From assembly GCA_945873925.1 (NCBI GenBank), contig CAMCES010000010.1, forward strand, positions 1-48,284: a stretch of DNA of 48,284 nt. The letters are read 5' to 3'. Each line of letters opens with the position of its first letter. Position 1 is the first letter of the stretch. Both the position numbers and the translations under genes were made by a program. Under the pieces are notes generated by a model. It made no database searches and was not told the DNA's origin. It saw only the letters and a list, made by a program, of their open reading frames with translations. Positions 16,401-22,658 of this stretch are shown here, in pieces. Source of the stretch: Bordetella parapertussis. Its GTDB lineage: Bacteria; Pseudomonadota; Gammaproteobacteria; Burkholderiales; Burkholderiaceae_C.

Positions 16401-17667
16401 AAGCCACGTTTGACAAGACATTGCTGCTGCCGCTGAGTTGGCTGTTGATTTTGTTGACCACTTGCTCGTAGGTCATATCATCCGCATCCAATTGAATGGT
16501 GCGGTTTTGTGTCAAAGTGCCATCGGCATTGCTGGCGGTCACTTGAAATGTTTGTTGACCGGCAAAGTTGAAATAGCGTTCGTCACCAAATTTACGGTTC
16601 AAGACATTGGTGAATTCCTTGGCGATTTCGGTACCTGACAAACGCAAAGGCGTGCCCGCCAAATGGTCCAATCCCACGCTCAAAGGGGTGCCGCTGCCAT
16701 CCACGTCAATCGCAAACAAGTCTTTCAACTGGGTGGGTTGCAGGGTGCTGAAGTCAATGCCTTCCAAGGTGCTCAAACGGGGCGCTTTGCCGCCTTGCAC
16801 CGTGGCAGGCTCGGAAGCGCGTTTATCGGTCAGCTGGTTCAAGGAGAATTTTTGGGTTTTGGCGTTGACCAACAAGTCGCCTACTTCGCTCTCAGGTTTG
16901 AGCTGACCGTATTTATTGACATACAAGTTCTCGCCACTGGCTGTATCGGTGGCTTGTTGCAAGGCAGCAGCCACCAGAGTTTCACCCACATACACATAGG
17001 TTTGCCATTTGTTGTTGGGGTCGGCTTGGCTCGCATTTTGTGTTTTGGCGTAATACACCGTGGCCAAGTAACCATTGCCACCCTTGTCATACACAGTGAG
17101 CGCGGTGCTCTTGTTGTAGGTATTGGGGTCGTTTCGGTTAAAGGTCTCGTAAACCACCTGCGCATCAGCAGGAAAGTTCAGGCCCAGTTTCACCAAGGAC
17201 GTTTCTTTGGCCATGCCGGTGGTTTTTTGCGGAATCGTCAACACGTTCAAGTCGTTCAAGTTGGCTTTACCAGTCGAGTCAACCGACGCCGCCATCAAAC
17301 GCTGTCCTGCCGAGTTCACCACATTGAACTGGTCGTTCATCATGAACGAGCCGTTTCGCGTGAAGATGTCCTGGAATCCGTCGGCTGATTTCAAAGGGAA
17401 AAAACCATCGCCTGAAATAGCCAAGTCCAAGGTGTTGGACGAGAAGTTCATGTTGCCCTGCCCAAACTCTTGCGTCACTTTCTTCAATGACACGCCCTGA
17501 CCAATCGTCGATGTCGCTTTTTGCAAGGGCGAGGTGGCAAAAATGTCGCCAAAGTCGGCGCGACTGCGTTTGAAGCCAACGGTACTCGCGTTGGCGATGT
17601 TGTTGGACGTGACGCCCAGCTGAGCAGTGGCTGCATTCAAACCGGTGAGTGAGGTAAAAAAGGACAT
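13477..17667 (-). CDS. flgE: Giant flagellar hook protein FlgE (1396 aa)
   Basis: The subunit of the hook, the universal joint. The N-terminus (SLTGLNAATAQLGVTSNNIANASTVGFKRSRADFGDIFA) and C-terminus (ANVDLTQELVDLITEQRNFQANAKAIETSTTMTQSIIQIRA) are canonical D0/D1 parts. The segments SGDGFFPL (85-92) and LVNFSNPTGLRQIGDTSYYKSA (309-330 residues from the protein start plus about 1000) flank the outer domains. E. coli FlgE is about 400 residues; this one is more than three times longer. Residues about 417-895 hold four diverged repeats, and 940-1170 hold further IN-like beta segments. The frame is unbroken. RBS ACGGAG precedes the ATG. Confidence 0.95.
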   Translation of the reverse strand: MSFFTSLTGLNAATAQLGVTSNNIANASTVGFKRSRADFGDIFATSPLQKATSTIGQGVSLKKVTQEFGQGNMNFSSNTLDLAISGDGFFPLKSADGFQDIFTRNGSFMMNDQFNVVNSAGQRLMAASVDSTGKANLNDLNVLTIPQKTTGMAKETSLVKLGLNFPADAQVVYETFNRNDPNTYNKSTALTVYDKGGNGYLATVYYAKTQNASQADPNNKWQTYVYVGETLVAAALQQATDTASGENLYVNKYGQLKPESEVGDLLVNAKTQKFSLNQLTDKRASEPATVQGGKAPRLSTLEGIDFSTLQPTQLKDLFAIDVDGSGTPLSVGLDHLAGTPLRLSGTEIAKEFTNVLNRKFGDERYFNFAGQQTFQVTASNADGTLTQNRTIQLDADDMTYEQVVNKINSQLSGSSNVLSNVAFSASPSPGEFKGYTMTIDGQVVSNQIDLGTTLSTKPMEDLTDKLQGRIQLDLQQRLGYTAEAASKVTVNVQNGNEVRVTDAGGANISNFVLRSISTGAQNLIENSKSLNGVILTEIGDYTSLTMTLDGDPITVDLSDADPSDLDVFAQELQDKVQAKLQELGLSQFEAEQVKITTNPSVVGQLIVNDEGGHQINALALTAKAGLTSPTVTSNESTTTLASIEFSEKPIDGEPLLSHFKSITFAINDGTTETDTITLDSSKFPSMTGIDPAPLYATFDPTKPDHLDLFAKDIQTAVRAASTKGAAVSITWDRNSNALVAKEPTGKFISALTLEANTTTVGGYPSLIKGGAVVQQDTVKDADGNILTPSSLTLSNVSFPLGTTPTGREFKSFDLTVDATTLSSVNLGEYNLSSVPINDLANRLQEKIRSTLQDTDPTTFTDERVAKISVSVINGKDLKIIDSSGSNITNFSLTADATTASKVSTGSRNFFIEALPADNMVMASYDPVTQQFGFVPVLGNSITLSGLNNQLGITTPITQEVGSDGVTLSGSPSITNNYIRPLKLQRYGMKVEYDTVNERFIFKSGTTGDTSSIKISNPSNYASERLGLAADGDYEVKPSTLAVRGIYSEPAVMNGSPLGINANNNFSVNLTNNKFVVSVDDVKGTVYLEPKETYTIDSFVQALQNGINRLAGPSDQPGLTGSMVSGVRVSYDTSTNSLKFTTGTASTNSFIKVSGDSQWGLAKVDGGRGNTSSWIKPTQYTQTVNGVAVAMYIDEFGKETFSPDGFKNLPEWSPIFLEKGELTFDTGGNLVSPKQGSQLDTVYLPDGKGALTININYSKSTQFSSPYAVLSQSQDGAPEGDLVGLSVGDDGLVNASYSNGAQKSLGKVVLVNFSNPTGLRQIGDTSYYKSATSGAAKYGEAGSAGFGTVRSGATERANVDLTQELVDLITEQRNFQANAKAIETSTTMTQSIIQIRA
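14983..16419 (-). repeat. Four diverged repeat units inside FlgE
   Basis: Units cover approximately 16114-16419, 15799-16071, 15400-15753 and 14983-15306. Each follows the same plan: a strand with (F/Y)xS(L/F)xxT(I/V/L)D or similar, a DL-rich turn, an amphipathic helix of the DL/DxFAxxLQxKIxxxLQ type, a K(V/I)(T/S)V strand, a (G/N)xxLxVxDxxG turn and an I(S/T)NFxLxA strand. Units 1 and 4 resemble each other most; unit 3 carries an extra loop. The repeats account for much of the excess hook-protein length. Confidence 0.75.
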
Positions 17668-17705
17668 GGTCTAGTTGCTCCGTTGAATTTCGTTTTGCTG
17701 CTGTA

Positions 17706-18404
17706 TCAATAGGCGATGCGTTTGACATCAGCCAAACTGACGGACTTACCGCCATCGACTTCCAACAGCCAGGTGTTGTCACCAGTACCGGCATTGCTGA
17801 CACTGCGCACTGTGGACAAGGTGTTGACCACGGGTTGCATGGCTTTGCCCTGAGCACTGATGAGCACTTGCATGCTGTAAGTGCCATCGGGCATGGCAGC
17901 GCCGCCATCGTTCATGCCATCCCATGACAATTTCATGGCACCGGCCATTTGTGCGCCGAAAATTCGTTTACGCACCACTTGGCCTTTGTCGGTCAAGATT
18001 TGCATTTGCACGCCATCGGCTCCCGTTGGCAAATCAACCGTCGCATCAATGGGTTGGCCACCCAGCAGCACCAAGGGGCCGTTGGGCACGGCCACTTTGC
18101 GGCCAATCATGGACGCACCGGCCAACATCTTGTCGCCCTGCAGGCTCTGCGCCATGCTTTCCATGCTGGCTTTCATGGCGGTGGTCGCCTCGAGTTGGGA
18201 GAACTGCGCCAGCTGCGCCACAAAGGCCTCGTTTTTCACCGGGTCCAAAGGGTTTTGGTTTTTCAGTTGCGTTGTGAACAAGGTCAAAAATGCGCCTTGG
18301 TCCATGGTGTTGGACGGTGCCTTGACTTTGTTTTTGGCGATGTAGTCTTCATAGCTGACGATGCCGCTGGGCAAAGGCGCTCTGGCGGGGGATGCTGTGG
18401 CCAT
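17706..18404 (-). CDS. flgD: Hook cap protein FlgD
   Basis: The 232-residue product has the FlgD N-terminal motif FLTLFTTQLKNQNPLDPVKNEAFVAQLAQFSQLE (about 40-73). A FLN/Ig-like region follows (VPNGPLVLLGGQPIDATVDLP, then SWDGMNDGGAAMPDGTYSMQV). FlgD caps the growing hook and is lost before the filament is built. Its size is normal although the hook protein it must fold is giant. Located between flgC and flgE. Confidence 0.96.
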   Translation of the reverse strand: MATASPARAPLPSGIVSYEDYIAKNKVKAPSNTMDQGAFLTLFTTQLKNQNPLDPVKNEAFVAQLAQFSQLEATTAMKASMESMAQSLQGDKMLAGASMIGRKVAVPNGPLVLLGGQPIDATVDLPTGADGVQMQILTDKGQVVRKRIFGAQMAGAMKLSWDGMNDGGAAMPDGTYSMQVLISAQGKAMQPVVNTLSTVRSVSNAGTGDNTWLLEVDGGKSVSLADVKRIAY

Positions 18405-18423
18405 GTCAATTTGCTTTCAGGTA

Positions 18424-18852
18424 TTAGGATTTGGTGATTTCAATGGTGCGCATCATCAATTGACGAGCGGTGTTCACCACTTCCACATTGTTTTGGTAGG
18501 AACGTGAGGCGGCCATCATTTCGACCATCTCTTGCATTTCGTTCACGTTGGACAAATACACATAGCCGTTCTCGTCGGCAGACGGGTTGCCGGGGTCGTA
18601 AATGCTGCGAATCGGTGTGGGGTCGTCCACCACCTGGTCCACCTTCACGCCACCTTGGTATTGAAAACCGGCGTTGGTCATTTCTTCTTTCACCAAGGCC
18701 TTGAACACGGTGCGCTTGGCGCGAAAGGCTTCGCCCTCGGATTTCGCAACGGTGGTGGCATTGGCCAAGTTGGAGGCGGTGGTATTGAGGCGCACGGTTT
18801 GCGCATTCAGCGCGGTGCCTGCAATCCCAAATACGCTGTCAAGGGTTCTCAT
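18424..18852 (-). CDS. flgC: Proximal rod protein FlgC
   Basis: The 142-residue product starts SVFGIAGTALNAQTVRLNTTASNLANATTVAKSEGEAFRAKRTVF. It ends with NVNEMQEMVEMMAASRSYQNNVEVVNTARQLMMRTIEI, the FlgC C-terminal helix. It is a proximal rod subunit. Its ATG is three bases after the flgB stop. Confidence 0.96.
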   Translation of the reverse strand: MRTLDSVFGIAGTALNAQTVRLNTTASNLANATTVAKSEGEAFRAKRTVFKALVKEEMTNAGFQYQGGVKVDQVVDDPTPIRSIYDPGNPSADENGYVYLSNVNEMQEMVEMMAASRSYQNNVEVVNTARQLMMRTIEITKS

Positions 18853-18855
18853 TGC

Positions 18856-19239
18856 TTATTCCCCTTTCAAGGCTTTGCGGATGCCGCTGATGCGGTTTTC
18901 CAGAAAGCTCAAGGTGGTCTGATAGTCAGCCGCGGCTTGGCCGAACTGGGCTTGTTCCACATGGATCTCGACCGTGTTGCCATCAAAAGAGCTGTTGAAA
19001 GGCACGCGGTAGCGTTGTCCGTTATCGGCTTGTTCTTCCAAGGCCGCGTAATGCTTGGCATGGGTAGCTGAGATGTATTCGCGGCTGGTTTCTTTGAGCA
19101 TGGCTTTGAAGTCCAGCTCTTCGGCTTTGTAATTAGGGGTGTCTGCGTTGGCGATATTTCGCGACAACACTTCCAAGCGTTGACTGCGAACGCCAAGGGC
19201 TCGCTCGTGGATGCCAAATGCACCAGCCAATAAGTCCAT
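18856..19239 (-). CDS. flgB: Proximal rod protein FlgB
   Basis: The 127-residue product begins MDLLAGAFGIHERALGVRSQRLEVLSRNIANADTPNYKAEELDFKAML. It ends with the helix YQTTLSFLENRISGIRKALKGE. An upstream in-frame ATG at 19275 would add twelve residues unlike any FlgB. The ATG at 19239 has GGAGG seven bases upstream and matches the family start, so it is chosen. First gene of the flgB-L run, with a sigma54 promoter at 19316-19331. Confidence 0.95.
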   Translation of the reverse strand: MDLLAGAFGIHERALGVRSQRLEVLSRNIANADTPNYKAEELDFKAMLKETSREYISATHAKHYAALEEQADNGQRYRVPFNSSFDGNTVEIHVEQAQFGQAAADYQTTLSFLENRISGIRKALKGE

Positions 19240-19287
19240 ACACACCTCCAAGCTTGCAGTTACCGCCGTTTTCACGACACCTGGCCC

Positions 19288-19314
19288 TCAAGTTGAGAAG
19301 CCTCCGGTCGATAC
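19288..19314 (+). promoter_or_regulatory. Orphan sigma28-type promoter on the plus strand
   Basis: TCAAGTTG (19288-19295), 11 bases, then GTCGATAC (19307-19314). It shares CTGGCCCTCAAGT, a 12-base gap and GGTCGATACT at identical spacing with the flgM promoter at 21513-21546. No gene follows on this strand before the antisense lytic enzyme gene. It abuts the divergent sigma54 site of flgB. Confidence 0.55.
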
Positions 19315-19315
19315 T

Positions 19316-19331
19316 TGCAAGTTGTGTGCCA
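19316..19331 (-). promoter_or_regulatory. Sigma54 promoter of the flgB-L run
   Basis: The minus strand reads TGGCACACAACTTGCA, a perfect match to TGGCAC-N5-TTGCA. Transcription would start near 19305, leaving a leader of about 65 bases before flgB. Confidence 0.88.
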
Positions 19332-19359
19332 CTCAAAGCCGCGTACTGTCCACCGCAGT

Positions 19360-19386
19360 TATTCGAGAAGAAGCGGCAAAACTTGA
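19360..19386 (-). promoter_or_regulatory. Weak sigma28-like site upstream of flgB
   Basis: The minus strand reads TCAAGTTT (19379-19386), 11 bases, then CTCGAATA (19360-19367). The -35 and spacer are perfect but the -10 keeps only the CGA core. It could add late transcription of the flgB run, for example of flgK and flgL. Confidence 0.35.
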
Positions 19387-19403
19387 CCGCCCTGGACTCG
19401 CAT

Positions 19404-19422
19404 CGGCAATGCTTTGCCGTTT
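19404..19422 (+). terminator. Hairpin with short T run
   Basis: CGGCAA, loop TGCT, TTGCCG, then TTT: a six-pair perfect stem. On the plus strand it could end the candidate small RNA. On the minus strand it lies directly after the lytic enzyme stop codon but is not followed by T residues. Short for an intrinsic terminator. Confidence 0.35.
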
Positions 19423-20590
19423 AACGCACATAGTCTTGGTTCAAGTAAGCGCTGACCCTGAGGGCTTGTGCCCGGTTGATGGTTGAAGTGTTGGCTGCGT
19501 TGGCTGCGTTCACTGCCTGGGTTTGCGCCAGGTTTTGCGAATGCTCAAACTTGCTCAACCGCTCGATCGCATTTTGGTAGAGCCCTTGCAGGATCGAGTT
19601 GCGGGTAATGGGTGCACGCTTGTCTTTGTTCACATACAAGTGATTGGCCTGTGTGCCTGCGATGTTCAGGTGGGCATCCGGCCCTTTGATGCTGCGCGCG
19701 GCTGGGGTCAAGACCGTCAGATACAGGTCATCCAAACTGGTCGGGCCCTGGCGCTTCAAACCGGTTTCGTCAAAGTACTTGACCACCAGGTCGAGTTGCT
19801 GCAAAACACTGTGGCCCAAAATGGCTTTGGGGTTTTGGCCAAAACCCGCGCTGGCTGCGCCGCGGTCTGGCCCATCACAAAACTGGATGATGCCGTGGCA
19901 GCGGCTGTTGCTGGCCTTGGGGTTCATGCCATCGCTTTCCATCAAGGTCATGCGGGCAAAGTCGTCGGGCGCAAACTGATAGGTGCGCGACATCTGAATG
20001 ATCTTTTCATACACCAGCTTTTTTTCTTGTGCCGGGATGAAGCCTTTTGCAACAGCCCGCTCCAATGTCTTTTCCAGCACCGGGTGACTCCCCCCGCCCA
20101 TCTGACTGGGCTGAGGCAATGGGATCTTGAGCTGAGAGGCTTGGTTCATGGCCAATGCAGAGGCCGCCACCGTAGGTGCTTGGGTCAGCTCTGTGCCGGG
20201 CGTATCGGTCAGCACGGCTGCATTCAAGACAACCATGTTCAAACGCTGGCCTGGGTAAATCTTGTCCGGATTGCTGATGCCATTGGCCTTGGCCAGGCCC
20301 TGGGACAAACGCAAAGCCTCTGCATTGCTCACAGGGCGTCCCATGAGCGCCATGTGACCTTTCACAATGGTGCTCAAGGTATCACCCTCTTGCACCGCCA
20401 TGCTGGGCACTTGCGGATTCAAAAACGTCGATGAATTGACAGTGTGCCTGCTTTGCAGTTGCGCCAGTGTTTGGGCAAAACCCACACGCTCCGGCAGCAT
20501 AGACGTGGTTTTTTGAACAGCTTTTTTTGGGTCATTTGGATGGACAAAAGCAGTTTTAACGAGTTCCTTGGAATCAATATTGAAGTTCAT
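19421..20590 (-). CDS. LysM and SLT-like putative flagellar peptidoglycan lytic enzyme
   Basis: The 389-residue product has a LysM domain (about 64-120, VQEGDTLSTIV through IYPGQRLNM). A lysozyme/SLT-like region follows (about 200-345) with the motif MESDGMNPKASNSRCHGIIQF. Glu218 in that motif is the likely catalytic acid, by analogy with the ES-x-P-xA-S-G-QF pattern of soluble transglycosylases. There is no Sec signal peptide or membrane segment, so export may go through the flagellar apparatus. FlgJ in this cluster lacks its muramidase, and this gene is next to flgB and flgA. A role like Rhodobacter SltF, opening the wall for the rod, is a reasonable inference. No strong ribosome site is seen. 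Confidence 0.7.
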   Translation of the reverse strand: MNFNIDSKELVKTAFVHPNDPKKAVQKTTSMLPERVGFAQTLAQLQSRHTVNSSTFLNPQVPSMAVQEGDTLSTIVKGHMALMGRPVSNAEALRLSQGLAKANGISNPDKIYPGQRLNMVVLNAAVLTDTPGTELTQAPTVAASALAMNQASQLKIPLPQPSQMGGGSHPVLEKTLERAVAKGFIPAQEKKLVYEKIIQMSRTYQFAPDDFARMTLMESDGMNPKASNSRCHGIIQFCDGPDRGAASAGFGQNPKAILGHSVLQQLDLVVKYFDETGLKRQGPTSLDDLYLTVLTPAARSIKGPDAHLNIAGTQANHLYVNKDKRAPITRNSILQGLYQNAIERLSKFEHSQNLAQTQAVNAANAANTSTINRAQALRVSAYLNQDYVR

Positions 20591-20618
20591 TTTGCGCTCG
20601 GGTCAGGTCAAAAAAGGC

Positions 20619-20634
20619 TGGCATCGAATTTGCA
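20619..20634 (+). promoter_or_regulatory. Sigma54 promoter of flgA
   Basis: TGGCATCGAATTTGCA keeps GG-N10-GC and differs from TGGCAC-N5-TTGCA at one position. Transcription would start near 20645, which rules out a TTG start at 20641 for flgA. Confidence 0.82.
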
Positions 20635-20679
20635 TCGGTCTTGGGCGTGACGCCTGAAAACGTCAAAACATTTACACCC

Positions 20680-21465
20680 ATGGAGACCATCTTGCAAATG
20701 CTGTGCCGAACTTTCAAAAGATTTTCAAGCCCTGGCGCCATCGGCTTGGTGTGCGCAAGTGTGCTGATGGGTGCCGCCTGCGGACAAGCCGTGGCGCAAT
20801 CCTCGACCGTCGCCAACCCTGGCTGGGCAGCCTTGGAGCAAGGCGCCAAACAATTTGTTGTTGAGACCTACAAGCTCGAACCCACCGCGGTCAACATCAT
20901 GCCAATGGATCACCGGATCCAATTTCAGTCGTGCACCCAAGCCATCAGCTTTGACCAGCCATTTGGCAACAAGCAAAGCGTGCGCGCCCGCTGTGCTGTA
21001 CCGGTGTGGCAACACTTTGTGATGGTTCAAACCCGCTCTTCTCTCACCAACGGTGCAGCGACCCCGGCCGGCAACACAGTCACTCGCTTGGTCTGGGTGT
21101 CTGGCCAACCCCTCAAGCGCGGTACCGCTTTGCAGGCAAACATGTTCAAGGTGCTTGAACAAGCCGTGCCAGCCCATGAGACCCGTTTCATCCAAGACGA
21201 GCGTGAATTGGCCAACGCAGAGCTTGTCAGAGATTTACCCGCCAATACCCCGTTGAAGTCGCAGGATTTGAAAGCCGCCACCATGGTCAAACGCGGACAG
21301 CAAGTCACCGTGGCCGTGGGTGAAGGCAAAGGCTTTTTGATCACCCTCAGGGCTGAGGCCCAACAAGATGGCACCTTGGGCGACCAGATCCGCTTGAAAA
21401 ACCCTGAATCGGGTCGATTGTTAACAGCGGTGGTCACCGGCATGAACATGGCGCGCGGACTGTGA
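20680..21465 (+). CDS. flgA: P-ring assembly chaperone FlgA
   Basis: The product (261 aa from this start) has a basic N-terminus and hydrophobic signal (AIGLVCASVLMGAACGQAVAQ, cleavage before SS). A periplasmic FlgA/SAF domain follows, with RLVWVSGQPLKRGTALQANMFKVLEQ and a C-terminus with VKRGQQVTVAVGEG and LGDQIRLKNPESGRLLTAVVTG. FlgA helps FlgI assemble into the P ring. The frame opens further upstream at a TTG (20641), but the sigma54 start lies near 20645. The ATG at 20680, or that at 20698, is more likely. It is the first gene of a plus-strand group with flgM and flgN. Confidence 0.9.
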   Translation: METILQMLCRTFKRFSSPGAIGLVCASVLMGAACGQAVAQSSTVANPGWAALEQGAKQFVVETYKLEPTAVNIMPMDHRIQFQSCTQAISFDQPFGNKQSVRARCAVPVWQHFVMVQTRSSLTNGAATPAGNTVTRLVWVSGQPLKRGTALQANMFKVLEQAVPAHETRFIQDERELANAELVRDLPANTPLKSQDLKAATMVKRGQQVTVAVGEGKGFLITLRAEAQQDGTLGDQIRLKNPESGRLLTAVVTGMNMARGL

Positions 21466-21518
21466 TAATGAGTTCAAAATGACTCATTCAAGCATGCTGT
21501 TTATTTTTAAGCTGGCCC

Positions 21519-21545
21519 TCAAGTCGTCAGACTTGGGGTCGATAC
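21519..21545 (+). promoter_or_regulatory. Sigma28 promoter of flgM
   Basis: TCAAGTCG (21519-21526), 11 bases, then GTCGATAC (21538-21545). The start falls near 21552, about 48 bases before the flgM ATG. FliA-driven flgM expression provides the usual feedback loop. Confidence 0.65.
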
Positions 21546-21599
21546 TGACGATATCGCAACAAGAGTTGCAAGTTTTGCATTGTTTTTAAAGGACCCACC

Positions 21600-21917
21600 A
21601 TGGCTGACCCCATTTCATCCTCACAAGCCCGCTTGGCGCAACCTGTGGCTGCCAACCGCACGACCATGGAAAAACTGGAAAAAAAACCAGTTTCAGTCAA
21701 ACCAGATCAACCGCAGGAGAAACCTGCTGTCGCCAAACCGCCTGGAAACGATACCGTGAACCTCAGCAATGTCAAAAAGCGCATTGACGACCAACCTGGT
21801 TTTGACCGGGCCAAAGTCGATGCCATCAAAGCAGCGATCCAAAGCGGCAACTACCCTGTCAATCCGCGCCGCATTGCCGAGAATTTCGTTTCATTGGAAA
21901 AAATCATCCAAGGTTGA
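21600..21917 (+). CDS. flgM: Anti-sigma28 factor FlgM
   Basis: The 105-residue product has a disordered Lys/Pro/Gln-rich first half. The FlgM sigma-binding half contains NLSNVKKRIDDQPGFDRAKVDAIKAAIQSGNYPVNPRRIAENFVSLEKII. FlgM holds FliA inactive until the hook is complete and it is exported. RBS AAAGGA lies upstream of ATG 21600. The target, fliA, is in the same window at 30792. It is followed directly by flgN. Confidence 0.95.
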   Translation: MADPISSSQARLAQPVAANRTTMEKLEKKPVSVKPDQPQEKPAVAKPPGNDTVNLSNVKKRIDDQPGFDRAKVDAIKAAIQSGNYPVNPRRIAENFVSLEKIIQG

Positions 21918-21925
21918 TTCAAGCC

Positions 21926-22348
21926 ATGACCACAGCCGCAGTTTTGGACACACCCGATTCGGTTGATCAAGCCCTGATGCTGGTTGACCGTTTGGAAGCA
22001 TTGCTCGAACAAGAGTTTGACGCTTTGAAAGTCCAAGACCTCGACCAATTCGATGTGTTGCTGAGTGAAAAAAACCATATCTTGACTGAGCTCAGCCAAT
22101 TGACCGGTATCAAGCAACCAGAGGACGCAGACAAATTAGGCGTGCACTGGAATGACTTTCGCGGCCGCATGATGGCCTGCCGTGACATGCACCGGCGCAA
22201 TGAAATACTCATCATGCGCAAACTCGACGCCATCCGTGGCGCTTTGGAGAGTTTGAATGTGAACGACCCAGCCAGCCCTGTTGAGGTGTATGACCGACTC
22301 GGTCAAATCAAGCGCCTGCGCCGCATGCGCGGCTTTACCGAGGCCTGA
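21926..22348 (+). CDS. flgN: Flagellar export chaperone FlgN
   Basis: The 140-residue, mostly helical product has DQALMLVDRLEALLEQEFDALKVQDLDQFDVLLSEKNHIL and a C-terminal helix with the RLGQIKRLRRMRGF tail. That is the FlgN/YvyG pattern. FlgN escorts FlgK and FlgL to the export gate. Its FlgK client here is twice the usual size. The frame also permits a TTG at 21914 overlapping the flgM stop; the ATG at 21926 is chosen. The gene converges on fhlB with a ten-base gap. Confidence 0.9.
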   Translation: MTTAAVLDTPDSVDQALMLVDRLEALLEQEFDALKVQDLDQFDVLLSEKNHILTELSQLTGIKQPEDADKLGVHWNDFRGRMMACRDMHRRNEILIMRKLDAIRGALESLNVNDPASPVEVYDRLGQIKRLRRMRGFTEA

Positions 22349-22358
22349 GCGCTGCCAC

Positions 22359-22646
22359 TCAAGCTTCTTGCGCGGTATTTTTTTCATCCCCGGGCTGCAT
22401 GCCCTTGAGCCAATAGACCCAAGACAAAATCACCGCCACAGCGGTGTACATGTCTTGCGTGATCTCGTCGCCCACCTCCAATTTACTCAGCAAAGCCAGC
22501 AACTGCGGGTCTTCGGCCACGTAAACGCCATGCTTCTTGGCCTCTTGCAAGATGCGCATCGCCAATTCCGCTTCTCCCTTGGCCACCACCAGCGGGGTTT
22601 TTTGCTGGCCATATTCCAGCGCAATGGCTTCAAAGGGTTTTTTCAT
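22359..22646 (-). CDS. fhlB: FhlB, homologue of the FlhB cytoplasmic domain
   Basis: The 95-residue product corresponds to the C-terminal cytoplasmic part of FlhB (AIALEYGQQKTPLVVAKGEAELAMRILQEAKKHGVYVAEDPQLLALLSKLEVGDEITQDMYTAVAVILSWVY). It has no membrane segment and no NPTH self-cleavage motif. Related free-standing proteins (FlhX/FhlB) can replace the cleaved FlhB fragment in substrate switching. It lies 12 bases after a FliK-like gene, which supports a role in hook-length control. The full flhB is not in the window. Confidence 0.85.
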   Translation of the reverse strand: MKKPFEAIALEYGQQKTPLVVAKGEAELAMRILQEAKKHGVYVAEDPQLLALLSKLEVGDEITQDMYTAVAVILSWVYWLKGMQPGDEKNTAQEA

Positions 22647-22658
22647 GGACGGCTTTTC

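Larger units (their letters stand above)
19321..19422 (+). ncRNA. Candidate FliA-dependent small RNA
   Basis: This interval runs from the expected start of the orphan sigma28-type promoter (about seven bases after its -10) to a hairpin with a short T run at 19404-19422. It would give a transcript of about 100 bases ending within two codons of the antisense 3' end of the lytic enzyme gene. No convincing small open frame is inside. This is inferred from promoter plus terminator-like hairpin alone. Confidence 0.3.

Noticed and set aside
19523..20434. 303-codon open frame opposite the LysM/SLT-like gene
   Set aside because: Although the orphan sigma28-type promoter points this way, the product is Cys/His/Arg-rich shadow sequence. 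It starts beyond the hairpin at 19404-19422 and has no ribosome site.
20591..20660. ACCGATGC as a sigma28 -10 for the LysM/SLT-like gene (minus strand)
   Set aside because: The matching -35 would be TTCAGGCG at 11 bases, too far from TCAAG. The position also overlaps the flgA sigma54 site and the similarity is probably chance.
22348..22400. Terminator between convergent flgN and fhlB
   Set aside because: A T run exists near 22378-22384 but the only stem is a four-pair GCGC repeat with a long loop, inside the fhlB coding sequence.
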